Source: Rhodocyclaceae bacterium UBA2346
Lineage (GTDB): Bacteria > Pseudomonadota > Gammaproteobacteria > Burkholderiales > Rhodocyclaceae
Length of the DNA: 39,890 bases
Direction of reading: 5' to 3'
NCBI GenBank assembly: GCA_002344625.1
Contig: DDUE01000006.1
Span: 1-39,890, forward strand
Positions 8,416 to 17,485 of the stretch are shown piece after piece. The notes below the pieces were generated by a model. It was not told where the DNA came from. It saw nothing but the letters and a program-made list of their open reading frames with translations, and searched no databases. A program made the translations under genes and the position numbers. Each line of letters opens with the position of its first letter. The stretch's first letter is position 1.

Positions 8416-9015
8416 CTACCAACGTTTGTCTGGGGCCGTGTCGAGCAGCGGCCGTAATCTTTCGGAAATCGCCTCGCGAGCACGGAAGATTCGCGAGCGA
8501 ACCGTACCGATCGGGCAATCCATGATGTTGGCGATCTCTTCGTAGCTGAGCCCTTCAAGTTCCCGGAGCATGATCGCCGTACGCAACTCCTCGGGAAGTG
8601 CTGCCATTGCATCTTCGACTGCTTCGCCGATCTGGCGCGTCATCATCAAGCGCTCGGGCGTGTTGATGTCCCGCAACTGGTCTCCGTCATCGAGCGTTTC
8701 GGCCTCTTCGGCATCGAGACTGGTCGTTGTCGGCGCGCGCCGGCCCTGCGACACGAGATAGTTCTTTGCCGTATTGATCCCTATGCGATAGAGCCAAGTA
8801 TAAAAAGCGCTGTCGCCACGAAACGAACTCAGGGCGCGGTAAGCCTTGATGAAGGTTTCCTGGGCGACATCCTCGACCTCGGCTGGATCACGGATCAACC
8901 GCGAAAGCAGCCTTTGCAGCTTGCGCTGGTACTTGGATACCAGCAAGCCGAAAGCCTGCTTGTCGCCGCGCTGAACACGCTCAACAAGCTGTTGATCTAT
9001 CTCGCGATCACTCAT
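8416..9015 (-). CDS. rpoE: RNA polymerase sigma factor RpoE/AlgU (ECF)
   Basis: 199 aa, standard for RpoE. Region 2 includes DVAQETFIKAYRALSSFRGD and FYTWLYRIGINTAKNYLV; region 4 is LSYEEIANIMDCPIGTVRSR, a helix-turn-helix for the -35 element. First gene of the operon with its anti-sigma factor directly downstream, the arrangement of sigma factors released by envelope stress. The ATG at 9015 matches homologous N-termini (MSDREIDQQLVERVQRGD). Two promoter candidates lie upstream, one sigma-70-like and one resembling RpoE's own consensus. Confidence 0.95.
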   Translation of the reverse strand: MSDREIDQQLVERVQRGDKQAFGLLVSKYQRKLQRLLSRLIRDPAEVEDVAQETFIKAYRALSSFRGDSAFYTWLYRIGINTAKNYLVSQGRRAPTTTSLDAEEAETLDDGDQLRDINTPERLMMTRQIGEAVEDAMAALPEELRTAIMLRELEGLSYEEIANIMDCPIGTVRSRIFRAREAISERLRPLLDTAPDKRW

Positions 9016-9053
9016 GTACGGGGGTGCATCTCTATGTTGAACAGAAACGCATC

Positions 9054-9083
9054 AGTATAAGCGACCGCGACTATCTACAGCAA
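9054..9083 (-). promoter_or_regulatory. Candidate sigma-70 promoter of rpoE
   Basis: Read on the minus strand: TTGCTG (9083-9078), an 18-base spacer, then TATACT (9059-9054), 39 bases before the rpoE start codon. The -10 is good, the -35 moderate. Confidence 0.45.
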
Positions 9084-9099
9084 AACCGAAGCACTCTCT

Positions 9100-9126
9100 G
9101 AAGACAGGGGCCTGCACAAATAGTTC
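9100..9126 (-). promoter_or_regulatory. Candidate RpoE-dependent (autoregulatory) promoter of rpoE
   Basis: Read on the minus strand: GAACTA (9126-9121), then GTCTTC (9105-9100) with a 15-base spacer. This resembles the RpoE consensus GAACTT and GTCTAA at its usual spacing, and rpoE operons are commonly autoregulated. Each half has mismatches. Confidence 0.4.
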
Positions 9127-9216
9127 AGGCACGCCAAGGGTCATCCGGAGCGCCCGGCAGGGGCCCAAAACCCAGCAATGACAACCGATTCGGCCACGCG
9201 GCAGGCCCCGCCCGGC

Positions 9217-9226
9217 GTGCTATAGT
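9217..9226 (+). promoter_or_regulatory. Extended -10 promoter candidate of nadB
   Basis: TGCTATAGT (9218-9226) fits an extended -10 (TGn plus TATAGT) 19 bases before the nadB ATG. No good -35 is present at the expected distance, as is usual for extended -10 promoters. Confidence 0.4.
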
Positions 9227-9245
9227 CGAGCCGCACATTCACTCA

Positions 9246-10862
9246 ATGCCGAGCACAACCTTGTTAAAACAATTCGACGTTCTCATCCTCGGCAGCGGTA
9301 CCGCCGGTCAATCGATGGCATTGCGGCTTGCCGACAAGAAGCGGGTTGCACTCGTCACCAAGCGCAACCTGACCGACAGCGCCAGCGCCTGGGCACAGGG
9401 AGGGATCGCGGCGGTACTCGACACCACCGACAGCATCGAAGCGCACATTCAGGACACCTACGTCGCCGGCGCGGGCTTGTGCGATCCCGCCGCCACGCGC
9501 TTCGTGGTCGAGAACGGCAGGCGTGCAATCGAGTGGCTGATCGATCGCGGCGTACCCTTCACCAAGGAAGAGGCCTCGGTGCTGGGCTATCACCTCACGC
9601 GCGAAGGCGGTCATTCCCATCGCCGCATCATCCATGCGGCCGACGCGACCGGCGCGGCGGTGCAGGCCACGCTGAGCGAGCAGGTGCTCGCCCACCCGAA
9701 CATCGACGTCCTCGAAAACCATATCGCGGTGGACCTCATCCTGGGCGAGAAGGTCGGTCAGGCCGTGCCCGGATGCGTAGGCGCCTACGTGCTCGACATC
9801 GAACGCGACAAGGTCGTCACGATCGCGGCACGCCACACGGTCCTGGCGACCGGCGGCGCCGGCAAGGTCTATCTGTTCACGACCAACCCCGACGTCGCCA
9901 CCGGCGATGGCATTGCAATGGCATGGCGTGCGGGCTGCCGGATCGCGAACATGGAATTCATCCAGTTTCACCCCACCTGCCTGTATCACCCGCAGGCGAA
10001 ATCCTTCCTGATCACCGAGGCAGTGCGCGGCGAAGGCGGGCTGCTGCTTCTACCCGACGGCAGCCGCTTCATGCCGGATCACGACCCGCGAGCCGAACTG
10101 GCTCCACGCGACGTGGTTGCGCGCGCGATCGACTTCGAGATGAAGAAGCGTGGCCTCGATTGCGTCTATCTCGACATCAGCCACAAACCTGCCGAATGGC
10201 TGAAAGCGCATTTTCCCAACATCCATGCGCGCTGCCTCGAACTCGGTATCGACATCACCCGCGAACCGATCCCGGTCGTGCCCGCCGCACATTACACCTG
10301 CGGTGGCATCGTCACCGACCTGTCGGCGTGCACCGACGTACCCAATCTGTATTGCGTCGGCGAATCGGCCTGCACCGGACTGCATGGCGCCAATCGGCTC
10401 GCCAGCAACTCGCTGCTCGAATGCCTGGTGTTCGGCGAAGCCGCGGCCAGCCACATTCTGGCCAGCCAGCCGGCCGCACCCGCCAGCCTGCCCGACTGGG
10501 ACGAGAGCCGTGTCACCGATGCGGACGAAGAAGTCGTCATTTCACACAACTGGGCCGAACTTCGCCGGTGCATGTGGGATTACGTCGGCATCGTGCGCAC
10601 GACCAAGCGGCTTCAACGGGCGCAGCACCGGATTCGTCTGTTGTCTCGCGAAATCCACGAGTTCTATTCCAACTTCCGGATCAGCAACGATCTGATCGAA
10701 CTGCGCAACCTGGTGGTCACCGCCGACCTGATCGTGCGTTGCGCCCTCAGGCGCACCGAGAGCCGCGGGCTGCATTTCTCGCGCGACTACCCCAAAACAC
10801 GCGACCGTGCCCGCAACACCGTGCTTCGGCCGGTCAGTGCGCGTCGACCTCGTCGCGATTGA
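9246..10862 (+). CDS. nadB: L-aspartate oxidase
   Basis: 538 aa FAD enzyme that oxidises L-aspartate to iminoaspartate, the first step of de novo NAD synthesis. The dinucleotide-binding motif is GSGTAG at residues 16-21. Other family hallmarks are the flavin contact [10 protein letters not shown], the active-site stretch [19 protein letters not shown], and the [17 protein letters not shown] segment. Length is normal. The ATG at 9246 gives a short leader and no obvious Shine-Dalgarno. The gene is divergent from rpoE, as in several proteobacteria, and its 3' end overlaps the convergent ygfX-like gene by 29 bases. Confidence 0.95.
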   Translation: MPSTTLLKQFDVLILGSGTAGQSMALRLADKKRVALVTKRNLTDSASAWAQGGIAAVLDTTDSIEAHIQDTYVAGAGLCDPAATRFVVENGRRAIEWLIDRGVPFTKEEASVLGYHLTREGGHSHRRIIHAADATGAAVQATLSEQVLAHPNIDVLENHIAVDLILGEKVGQAVPGCVGAYVLDIERDKVVTIAARHTVLATGGAGKVYLFTTNPDVATGDGIAMAWRAGCRIANMEFIQFHPTCLYHPQAKSFLITEAVRGEGGLLLLPDGSRFMPDHDPRAELAPRDVVARAIDFEMKKRGLDCVYLDISHKPAEWLKAHFPNIHARCLELGIDITREPIPVVPAAHYTCGGIVTDLSACTDVPNLYCVGESACTGLHGANRLASNSLLECLVFGEAAASHILASQPAAPASLPDWDESRVTDADEEVVISHNWAELRRCMWDYVGIVRTTKRLQRAQHRIRLLSREIHEFYSNFRISNDLIELRNLVVTADLIVRCALRRTESRGLHFSRDYPKTRDRARNTVLRPVSARRPRRD

Positions 10863-11292
10863 GGCGTAGCGCCTTGTGGCGCAGCCAGATCTTGAGGGCG
10901 CGCCACTCTTCACCGCCGCCAAGATGATCGGGTAGCAACATCAGGTTGTGCGTACGCCAGACGCGGCGTTCGTCGTCCGGCGATTGCCAGGCGATCCAAA
11001 GTGCCGAACGAAAATCGCTCACACGCTTGATCCGCGCCTCCACGGGCATAGTCGATTCGCTGCCGAACCCGAACGCGCCGGTCTCGCTCAACACGAGCAT
11101 ACGCCCGCGCTTCCCGCGCTCGTCTGCAATGAATCTGGCCAGAGAAGCGGCAATGAGGATGCCACAGACCACCCGAAGCCATGCCGATTCGAGGCCGAAC
11201 TGGCATACGCCGAGAACGACGATATGCGCGAGCCCCCCTGCCCACATGAGCGTGGGCGATGGCCTGAGGCGCAAACTCAACGGGAATTGCAT
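10834..11292 (-). CDS. YgfX (CptA)-like membrane protein
   Basis: 152 aa with two adjacent N-terminal membrane segments (about [19 protein letters not shown] and [20 protein letters not shown]) and a soluble tail with [20 protein letters not shown], the pattern of the YgfX/Cpta_toxin family. E. coli YgfX is an inner-membrane protein first described as a toxin acting on the cytoskeleton. Context supports the call, since a ygfX-like gene lies next to nadB and the algU operon in other proteobacteria. It begins 49 bases after fabF ends and could be the last gene of that transcription unit. Its 3' end overlaps nadB. Function here is not known. Confidence 0.65.
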   Translation of the reverse strand: MQFPLSLRLRPSPTLMWAGGLAHIVVLGVCQFGLESAWLRVVCGILIAASLARFIADERGKRGRMLVLSETGAFGFGSESTMPVEARIKRVSDFRSALWIAWQSPDDERRVWRTHNLMLLPDHLGGGEEWRALKIWLRHKALRLNRDEVDAH

Positions 11293-11341
11293 TCAGATCG
11301 TACCGAACGGCCGCGCCCGAAGACGCAGCCGCCCTGGCCGT

Positions 11342-12580
11342 TCAGATCCTGCGGAAAGCCAACGTACCGTTGGTGCCACCGAAACCAAACGAATTCGACA
11401 AGGCTGCGCGAATCTCCATCGGCCGCGCCTGGTTGGCCACGTAGTCGAGATCGCAGGCTTCGTCCTGATCGAAAATGTTGATCGTCGGCGGCGAAATCTG
11501 GTGATGTATGGCGAGCGTCGAAAACACCGCCTCGATGCCTCCCGCAGCGCCCAGCAAGTGGCCGGTCATCGACTTGGTCGAATTCACCGCGATCGACTTG
11601 GCGCGCTCGCCGAAACAGCGCTTCACCGCCGTCGTCTCGGCCAGATCGCCCAGCGGCGTAGACGTGCCATGGGCATTCACGTAATCGACGTCGGCAACCG
11701 CCAGGCCGCCATCGCGCATCGCGTTGGCCATGCAGCGCGCTGCGCCAGAGCCATCTTCGAGCGGAGCGGTCATGTGGTAGGCATCGGCACTCATGCCATA
11801 GCCCGCAACTTCGGCGTAGATCCGCGCGCCGCGGGCCTTGGCGTGCTCGTACTCCTCGAGCACCATCACGCCGGCGCCTTCGCCGAGCACGAAGCCGTCG
11901 CGCCCCTTGTCCCACGGACGACTGGCGGTGAGCGGGTCATCGTTGCGGGTCGAAAGTGCCTTGGCCGATGCGAAGCCGCCAATCGCGAGCGGCGTGACGG
12001 TCGACTCCGCCCCACCCGCAACCATCACGTCGACGTCGCCATACTGGATGAGCCGCGCCGCGTCACCGATACAGTGGGTTGCGGTCGTGCACGCGGTCAC
12101 CATCGCCAGGCACGGCCCCTTGAAGCCGAACATGATCGACAGGTTGCCCGCAATCATGTTGATGATCGTTCCCGGAATGAAGAACGGCGAAATCTTGCGG
12201 TGCCCCGCACGGAGGAAATCGTCGTGCGTGGTCTCGATCATCGGCAGGCCGCCGATGCCCGAGCCGATGTTCACGCCGATGCGTTCCGAGTTGGCATCGG
12301 TGACTTCGATTCCGGAATCACGAATCGCCTGGATGCCCGCGGCAAGCCCGTAATGGATGAACACATCCATGCGGCGTGCTTCCTTGGCGGACAGATAGGC
12401 ATCGATGTCGAAGCCCTTGACCTCACCCGCAATCCGGACGGGAAAAGCCGACGCATCGAATCGAGTGATCGGACCGATTCCGGAACGGCCATTGACAATG
12501 TTGTCCCAAGCTTCCGGAATTGTGTTCCCGACCGGGGAAATGATGCCAAGGCCGGTAATGACGACTCTGCGACGGGTCAA
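11342..12580 (-). CDS. fabF: Beta-ketoacyl-ACP synthase II (FabF)
   Basis: 412 aa condensing enzyme that extends acyl-ACP with malonyl-ACP. The catalytic triad is intact: C164 (VTACTTATH), H304 (NAHGTSTPLGD) and H341 (TGHLLGAAG). The start codon is TTG at 12580; it matches the family N-terminus exactly (TRRRVVITGLGIISPVG) and has a GGAG site 6 bases upstream, while no in-frame ATG gives a complete first strand. Last fatty-acid gene of the cluster, 33 bases after acpP. A weak start codon may lower FabF relative to ACP. Confidence 0.95.
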   Translation of the reverse strand: MTRRRVVITGLGIISPVGNTIPEAWDNIVNGRSGIGPITRFDASAFPVRIAGEVKGFDIDAYLSAKEARRMDVFIHYGLAAGIQAIRDSGIEVTDANSERIGVNIGSGIGGLPMIETTHDDFLRAGHRKISPFFIPGTIINMIAGNLSIMFGFKGPCLAMVTACTTATHCIGDAARLIQYGDVDVMVAGGAESTVTPLAIGGFASAKALSTRNDDPLTASRPWDKGRDGFVLGEGAGVMVLEEYEHAKARGARIYAEVAGYGMSADAYHMTAPLEDGSGAARCMANAMRDGGLAVADVDYVNAHGTSTPLGDLAETTAVKRCFGERAKSIAVNSTKSMTGHLLGAAGGIEAVFSTLAIHHQISPPTINIFDQDEACDLDYVANQARPMEIRAALSNSFGFGGTNGTLAFRRI

Positions 12581-12613
12581 TGTTCGCTCCGGTTTCGTAT
12601 CGGTTACTACGGT

Positions 12614-12853
12614 TTACTTCTTCAGATGGGCGTTGACGTAGTCAATCGCCTGCTGAACGTTGGTGATCTTCTCGGCCTCTTCATCCGGAATCTCGCATTC
12701 GAACTCTTCTTCGAGCGCCATGACCAATTCAACCGTATCCAGCGAGTCCGCGCCCAGATCATCCACGAACGACGAATCGTTCTTGATCTCCGATTCGTTC
12801 ACGCCAAGTTGCTCAGCGACAATCTTCTTGACGCGCTGTTCGATGTTCTCCAT
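12614..12853 (-). CDS. acpP: Acyl carrier protein
   Basis: 79-aa acidic ACP. The phosphopantetheine attachment serine is S37 in [10 protein letters not shown]. The strong AAGGAG ribosome site before the ATG suits a very abundant protein. It carries growing acyl chains between FabD, FabH, FabG and FabF, all encoded beside it. Fully typical in length and sequence. Confidence 0.97.
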   Translation of the reverse strand: MENIEQRVKKIVAEQLGVNESEIKNDSSFVDDLGADSLDTVELVMALEEEFECEIPDEEAEKITNVQQAIDYVNAHLKK

Positions 12854-12898
12854 GGAGAAACTCCTTCCCTGAAAATAGAGATGAATAAAAACCGGCGT

Positions 12899-12927
12899 AT
12901 TCTACCAAAAACCCCGGCAACTGCTAT
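12899..12927 (-). promoter_or_regulatory. Possible internal promoter of acpP
   Basis: An isolated -10-like TAGAAT (12904-12899, minus strand) sits in the 86-base AT-richer gap before acpP. The -35 at 17 bases (ATAGCA) is poor, so this is tentative; extra acpP transcription would suit its high demand. Confidence 0.25.
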
Positions 12928-12939
12928 CCCAACCGCACT

Positions 12940-13689
12940 TCAGGACATGTACATGCCACCATTCACATGGATGGTGGTTCCGGTCACGTAGCTGGCCTCG
13001 CCCGAGGCGAGGAAAAGCACCGCAGCTGCGATTTCTTCCGGGCGCCCCAGGCGGCCGGCAGCGATCTGACCAACCAAGGCGTCACGGGCCGCCTCGGGCA
13101 ACGCACGCGTCATATCGGTGTCGATGAACCCCGGGGCCACACAATTGACGGTGATGTTGCGGCTGCCGAGTTCGCGCGCCAGCGCCCTGCTCATGCCGGC
13201 AACACCGGCCTTTGCCGCCGCGTAATTCGCCTGCCCGGGATTGCCCGAACTGCCCACCACCGAAGTAATGTTGATGATCCGCCCATGGCGGGCCTTCATC
13301 ATCCCGCGCATCACCAGGCGCGACATACGAAAAACGGCCTTGAGATTGGTATCGATCACCGCATCCCACTCGTCGTCCTTCATCCGCATCGCCAGGTTGT
13401 CGCGGGTGATACCCGCGTTATTGACGAGAATGGCGACCGAGCCGAAGCGCTTCTCGAGCGCCCCGATCGCCGCCTCACAGGCCTGCGAATCGGTCACGTC
13501 CAACGCCAGCCCGGCTCCCTCGATCGCCTCCGCCGCCAGTGCGGCCTCGATATCCGCTGCGCCGGCAGCCGAGGTTGCGGTTCCGACCACGACCGCGCCG
13601 GCCTTTCCGAGCGCAATCGCCACCGCCCTGCCGATTCCGCGCGATGCGCCAGTTACCAGAGCAACCTGCCCTTCAAGCGAAAATCCCAT
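12940..13689 (-). CDS. fabG: 3-oxoacyl-ACP reductase (FabG)
   Basis: 249-aa short-chain dehydrogenase that reduces beta-ketoacyl-ACP with NADPH. The cofactor motif TGASRGIG is at residues 13-20, NNAG near 90-93, and the catalytic residues are S143, Y156 and K160 (YAAAK). The ATG at 13689 gives the usual N-terminus and has an AGGGG site 8 bases upstream; a GTG at 13698 that overlaps the fabD stop is an alternative adding three residues. Confidence 0.96.
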   Translation of the reverse strand: MGFSLEGQVALVTGASRGIGRAVAIALGKAGAVVVGTATSAAGAADIEAALAAEAIEGAGLALDVTDSQACEAAIGALEKRFGSVAILVNNAGITRDNLAMRMKDDEWDAVIDTNLKAVFRMSRLVMRGMMKARHGRIINITSVVGSSGNPGQANYAAAKAGVAGMSRALARELGSRNITVNCVAPGFIDTDMTRALPEAARDALVGQIAAGRLGRPEEIAAAVLFLASGEASYVTGTTIHVNGGMYMS

Positions 13690-13694
13690 CTGCC

Positions 13695-14624
13695 TCACCC
13701 CTGCGCGTTGATGGCAGCGGCCAGGCTGGCCGCGTCGTGGATCGAACCGCCATCCACATCCTTTGCGATACGCTTATTCATGCCGGCAAGCACTTTGCCC
13801 GGTCCGCATTCGTAGATCTGCGCAATACCGCGCGCGGCAATGGCCTCGATGGTTTCGATCCAGCGCACCGGCGAAAACGCCTGACGCACCAGTGCATCGC
13901 GAATTGCATCCGGGCCGTCGCAGACCGCCACGTCGACATTGTTGACCACCGCGATCTGCGGGACCCGTACCTCGATCCGGCCCAGCCGCTCGCGCAGACG
14001 GTCGGCCGCCGGCTTCATCAGGGCGCAGTGAAAAGGCGCCGACACCGGCAATAGCATGGCGCGCTTGGCGCCCTTGGTCTTGGCCACCTCGATCGCGCGC
14101 TCCACCGCGGCTTTGGCGCCGGCGATCACGATCTGGCCCGGCGCGTTGATGTTCGCAGCTTCGACCACTTCGCCCGCGGCCGCCTCGGCACACGCCGCAC
14201 GCACCGCGTCGATCTCCAAACCCAGCAGCGCCGCCATCGCCCCCTCGCCGGCCGGGACGGCCTCCTGCATGGCCTGTGCGCGAAACCGCACGAGCGGCAC
14301 CGCATCCGCGAACCGCAGCACCCCCGCGGCCACGAGCGCGGAATATTCGCCCAGGCTGTGCCCCGCGACGAATTGCGGCACCGGCCCGCCATGCGCGATC
14401 CACGCCCGATACACCGCAACACCGGCGGCGAGCATCAAGGGCTGGGTATTGACCGTCAACGCCAGCCGCTCGGCCGGTCCTTCCTCGACCATTTGCCACA
14501 AGTCTTCACCCAGGGCATCCGAGGCTTCCGCGAAGGTAGCGCGAATCACGGCATCGTCGCCGTAGGCCGCCATCATCCCGACCGACTGGGACCCCTGTCC
14601 CGGAAAAACCAGTGCGAACGTCAT
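13695..14624 (-). CDS. fabD: Malonyl-CoA:ACP transacylase (FabD)
   Basis: 309-aa enzyme that loads malonyl groups onto ACP. The nucleophile S90 lies in GHSLGEYSAL and the catalytic histidine is H199 in VSAPFHCALM; the N-terminal FPGQGSQ is also present. It follows fabH by 13 bases and abuts fabG. Length and motifs are normal. Confidence 0.96.
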   Translation of the reverse strand: MTFALVFPGQGSQSVGMMAAYGDDAVIRATFAEASDALGEDLWQMVEEGPAERLALTVNTQPLMLAAGVAVYRAWIAHGGPVPQFVAGHSLGEYSALVAAGVLRFADAVPLVRFRAQAMQEAVPAGEGAMAALLGLEIDAVRAACAEAAAGEVVEAANINAPGQIVIAGAKAAVERAIEVAKTKGAKRAMLLPVSAPFHCALMKPAADRLRERLGRIEVRVPQIAVVNNVDVAVCDGPDAIRDALVRQAFSPVRWIETIEAIAARGIAQIYECGPGKVLAGMNKRIAKDVDGGSIHDAASLAAAINAQG

Positions 14625-14637
14625 TTCAACCTCACTC

Positions 14638-15603
14638 TCAGAATTCGAGCAGCACCGCGCCCCAGGTGAACCCCCCGCCGACGCCTTCGAGAATCACGCG
14701 CTGGCCGCGCCGCACCCGCCCGTCGCGCACCGCCAGGTCGAGCGCCAGCGGAATCGACGCGGCAGATGTATTGCCATGGCGATCGACCGTCATGATCACT
14801 CTGTCCGATGACAAGCCCAATCTTTTCGCTGTCGCCTGGAGGATGCGCGCATTGGCCTGGTGCGGAATCAACCAGTCGATGTCGGCCACCTGCAACCCTG
14901 CGGTGTCGAGCACCTCGTTGGCGACCTCGCCCAAGACCCTGACCGCAAACTTGAACACGGCCTGCCCATCCATGCGCAGGAACGGGTCGCCGGTCACCTG
15001 GCCGGCTGCGACACTGCCGGCCACGCTCAGAATGCCGTGATAGGCACCGTCCGCATGCAACGCGCTGGCCAGGATACCGGGCGCATCCGATGCCTCGAGC
15101 ACCACGGCACCCGCACCATCGCCGAAAAGCACGCAAGTCCCGCGATCTTTCCAGTCGAGAATGCGCGAGAACACTTCGGCGCCGACCACCAGCGCCCGTT
15201 TGTGACTACCGCCGCGAATGAACTTCTCGGCGATCGTCAAGCCGTAGATGAAGCCGCTGCAAACGGCCTGCACATCGAACGCCGCCGCGCCATTGGCAAT
15301 ACCGAGCTTGGACTGGAGCAGCGCCGCAGTACTGGGAAAGATGTAGTCGGGGGTGGACGTCGCAACGATCACCAGATCGATATCGGCGGGTTGGAGTCCG
15401 CCCGCGTCGAGCGCCGCGAGACTGGCCTGCAGCGCCAGATCGCTGGCGCACTGGCCGTCCGGCGTGAGATGCCGAAAGCGAATGCCGGTACGCTCGGTGA
15501 TCCAGGCGTCCGAGGTATCCACGCCCCGCGCAACCAGGTCGTCGTTGCTGACGGGGACCCCGGGCAGGTAGCTCCCGGTAGCGACGATTCGGGCATTGAT
15601 CAT
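14638..15603 (-). CDS. fabH: Beta-ketoacyl-ACP synthase III (FabH)
   Basis: 321 aa. It starts fatty-acid synthesis by condensing acetyl-CoA (or another primer) with malonyl-ACP. The triad C115 ([10 protein letters not shown]), H248 ([10 protein letters not shown]) and N278 (GNTSAAS) is intact. The ATG at 15603 overlaps the plsX stop as ATGA; the longer open frame upstream lies inside plsX in another frame and is not used. Confidence 0.96.
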   Translation of the reverse strand: MINARIVATGSYLPGVPVSNDDLVARGVDTSDAWITERTGIRFRHLTPDGQCASDLALQASLAALDAGGLQPADIDLVIVATSTPDYIFPSTAALLQSKLGIANGAAAFDVQAVCSGFIYGLTIAEKFIRGGSHKRALVVGAEVFSRILDWKDRGTCVLFGDGAGAVVLEASDAPGILASALHADGAYHGILSVAGSVAAGQVTGDPFLRMDGQAVFKFAVRVLGEVANEVLDTAGLQVADIDWLIPHQANARILQATAKRLGLSSDRVIMTVDRHGNTSAASIPLALDLAVRDGRVRRGQRVILEGVGGGFTWGAVLLEF

Positions 15604-16622
15604 GTTACGACTCCTTCCATCGCGGCCATGCGGGTCGTGATCCGATCGACGAGATGGTTCGATGCCGCCTCGGCGGCCCGATGTATCGCCTGCTCGAAAC
15701 CGAACACGTCCGCCGAGCCATGGCTCTTGACGACCACCCCCCGCAACCCGACCAACGCCGCACCGTTGTAGCGGCGGTGATCGACCCGGTGCTTGAAACG
15801 ATTCAGGACCGGCATCGCACACACCGCCATGAACTTGCTCAACAGGTTGCGGCCGAACTCCTCGCGCAGAAAGCGCGCCAGCATCTGGGCCAGCCCCTCG
15901 GAAGTCTTGAGCAGCACGTTGCCCACGAAACCATCGCAGACGACGACGTCGGTCGTGCCCTTGAAGATGTCGTCACCTTCGACGTTACCGTAAAAATTCA
16001 GACCGCTGGCGCGCAGCAACACGCCCGCCTGCTTGACCACGTCGTTGCCCTTGATCGCCTCCTCGCCGATGTTGAGCAGACCAACCGACGGACGCTCGAC
16101 ATGCTCGACCGCCGCCACCAGCATCGCCCCCATCACCCCGAACTGAAGCAGATGCTCGGGCGTACAGTCGACATTCGCGCCCAGGTCGAGCACATAAGTC
16201 TGTCCGTTGGTCGATGGCAGGACGCTCGCGATCGCCGGCCGATCGATGCCCGGCAGGGTCTTCAGCACGAAGCGCGAGATCGCCATCAACGCGCCGGTAT
16301 TGCCGGCCGAAACCGCGGCATCCGCCCGGCCTTCCTTTACCAGGTCGATCGCGACCCGCATCGACGAGTTCTTCTTGGTGCGCATCGCAATCGCCGGCGC
16401 ATCGTCCATGGTCACGACTTCCGCCGCCGGCTGGACCGCCACGCGCCCTGCATAGCGGGCCGCGAGCGCAGCCGCGCCGGTTTCGAGCGCCTCGGGACGA
16501 CCGACCAGAATCACACTCGCATCCGGATGATGGCGCAAAAAGGCCTCGGCTGCCGGAATGGTCACAGCCGGGCCGTGATCGCCACCCATGCAATCAATCG
16601 CAACGGCGACCTTCATCGGCAT
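15600..16622 (-). CDS. plsX: Phosphate acyltransferase PlsX
   Basis: 340 aa. It makes acyl-phosphate from acyl-ACP, the donor for glycerol-3-phosphate acylation by PlsY, and so links fatty-acid to phospholipid synthesis. Family features are [11 protein letters not shown] at the N-terminus, [10 protein letters not shown], and LDLGANVDC. An ATG at 16616 (MKVAVAIDC) would shorten it by two residues and cannot be excluded. It is preceded by an apparent terminator between rpmF and this gene, and coupled to fabH by an ATGA overlap. Confidence 0.94.
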   Translation of the reverse strand: MPMKVAVAIDCMGGDHGPAVTIPAAEAFLRHHPDASVILVGRPEALETGAAALAARYAGRVAVQPAAEVVTMDDAPAIAMRTKKNSSMRVAIDLVKEGRADAAVSAGNTGALMAISRFVLKTLPGIDRPAIASVLPSTNGQTYVLDLGANVDCTPEHLLQFGVMGAMLVAAVEHVERPSVGLLNIGEEAIKGNDVVKQAGVLLRASGLNFYGNVEGDDIFKGTTDVVVCDGFVGNVLLKTSEGLAQMLARFLREEFGRNLLSKFMAVCAMPVLNRFKHRVDHRRYNGAALVGLRGVVVKSHGSADVFGFEQAIHRAAEAASNHLVDRITTRMAAMEGVVT

Positions 16623-16654
16623 TTGGCACCACGCATACGAACTAACAAGGAAGC

Positions 16655-16695
16655 GGACACAAAAACGGCGCAGGCGCTGAGGGCGCTGCGCCGTT
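16655..16695 (-). terminator. Intra-operon Rho-independent terminator between rpmF and plsX
   Basis: On the minus strand, arms AACGGCGCA (16695-16687) and TGCGCCGTT (16672-16664) pair perfectly, with an inner GCGC/GCGC extension, and run straight into TTTTTGTGT. It would cap a short yceD-rpmF transcript while letting part of the polymerase through to the lipid genes. Confidence 0.8.
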
Positions 16696-16709
16696 CATGG
16701 ACAGAAGGC

Positions 16710-16889
16710 TCAATCGCCCTTCGTCTTTACGACCTTCTTGCCGCGGTAGAAACCGTTCGGGCTGATGTGATGGCGCAGGTGCACTTCGCCCGTGGTCGCC
16801 TCGACCGCCAACGGCGGATCGGTGAGGAAATCGTGCGCACGGTGCATGCCACGCTTGGAAGGGGATTTCTTGTTCTGTTGAACGGCCAT
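16710..16889 (-). CDS. rpmF: 50S ribosomal protein bL32
   Basis: 59 aa, with the family's [20 protein letters not shown] start and the [14 protein letters not shown] end. It has no cysteines, so it is the zinc-free form. The ATG at 16889 follows an AGGAG site; the longer open frame upstream is not coding. The rpmF-plsX-fab linkage is widespread and ties ribosome supply to membrane lipid synthesis. Confidence 0.97.
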   Translation of the reverse strand: MAVQQNKKSPSKRGMHRAHDFLTDPPLAVEATTGEVHLRHHISPNGFYRGKKVVKTKGD

Positions 16890-16918
16890 TTCTAACTCCT
16901 GGATCTGATAATTACTGC

Positions 16919-17422
16919 CTATTGCACGCCACCGGGCTTCTTGAGGCCCGACAACGCCGCAAATGGCGATTCCTTGGTCGCCCCGCCGGACGGCAGCGGG
17001 GCCTCGCATCGTTCGTGACGCGGCACGATGGGCACGGCCAGAAGAATCTCGTCCTCGACGAGTTGCTTCACATCGAGATCGGGCTGCACCTCGATCGCAT
17101 CACGCGTGTCGTCTTCGAGTTCATCTTCGGGGATTTCCTCCCCCGACCTCACCAGCAAGAGCGTCGAAGCAAGCTCGAACGGCCAGGCCATTTCGGTCAG
17201 GCAACGCTGGCACACCAGCCGCAGCGTACCGCTGAGTTCGAGTTCGAACTGCCACTTGCCGTCATCCCCCTGCGCGCCAGCGAGCACATAGGCGATTTCG
17301 CCCTCGGCGGAGGTGGTCATCTCGACAAGGCGGCTGCATTCTGCCAAGGATATCCTGCCTTCCAGGCGACGACCGTCCGCGGCAAACTTGAAGGCGTCAG
17401 GGATCACACATCGTTGCGACAT
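16919..17422 (-). CDS. yceD: YceD/DUF177 family protein (23S rRNA accumulation protein)
   Basis: 167 aa. The DUF177 hallmark is the CQRC motif (C71, C74) in [17 protein letters not shown], followed by acidic stretches ([11 protein letters not shown]) and a C-terminal [11 protein letters not shown]. Family members are needed for normal 23S rRNA accumulation and are nearly always next to rpmF, as here (28 bases apart). The ATG at 17422 has no Shine-Dalgarno and lies only a few bases from the predicted transcription start, so the mRNA may be leaderless. Confidence 0.92.
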   Translation of the reverse strand: MSQRCVIPDAFKFAADGRRLEGRISLAECSRLVEMTTSAEGEIAYVLAGAQGDDGKWQFELELSGTLRLVCQRCLTEMAWPFELASTLLLVRSGEEIPEDELEDDTRDAIEVQPDLDVKQLVEDEILLAVPIVPRHERCEAPLPSGGATKESPFAALSGLKKPGGVQ

Positions 17423-17431
17423 AAGAGCGGG

Positions 17432-17460
17432 ATGATATTATTTCCGCCGAATTCTGTCAA
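17432..17460 (-). promoter_or_regulatory. Strong sigma-70 promoter of the yceD-rpmF-plsX-fab operon
   Basis: On the minus strand: TTGACA (17460-17455), exactly 17 bases, then TATCAT (17437-17432). This is a consensus -35 with a five-of-six -10, the best housekeeping promoter in the left half of the window. The predicted start near 17425 is only about 3 bases before the yceD ATG. Confidence 0.8.
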
Positions 17461-17485
17461 AGACCAGTTTTGAGATTTTCGTGCA

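Noticed and set aside
10946..12991. 681-aa plus-strand frame opposite fabF/acpP
   Set aside because: Shadow of well-conserved minus-strand genes; no domain, composition typical of antisense frames.
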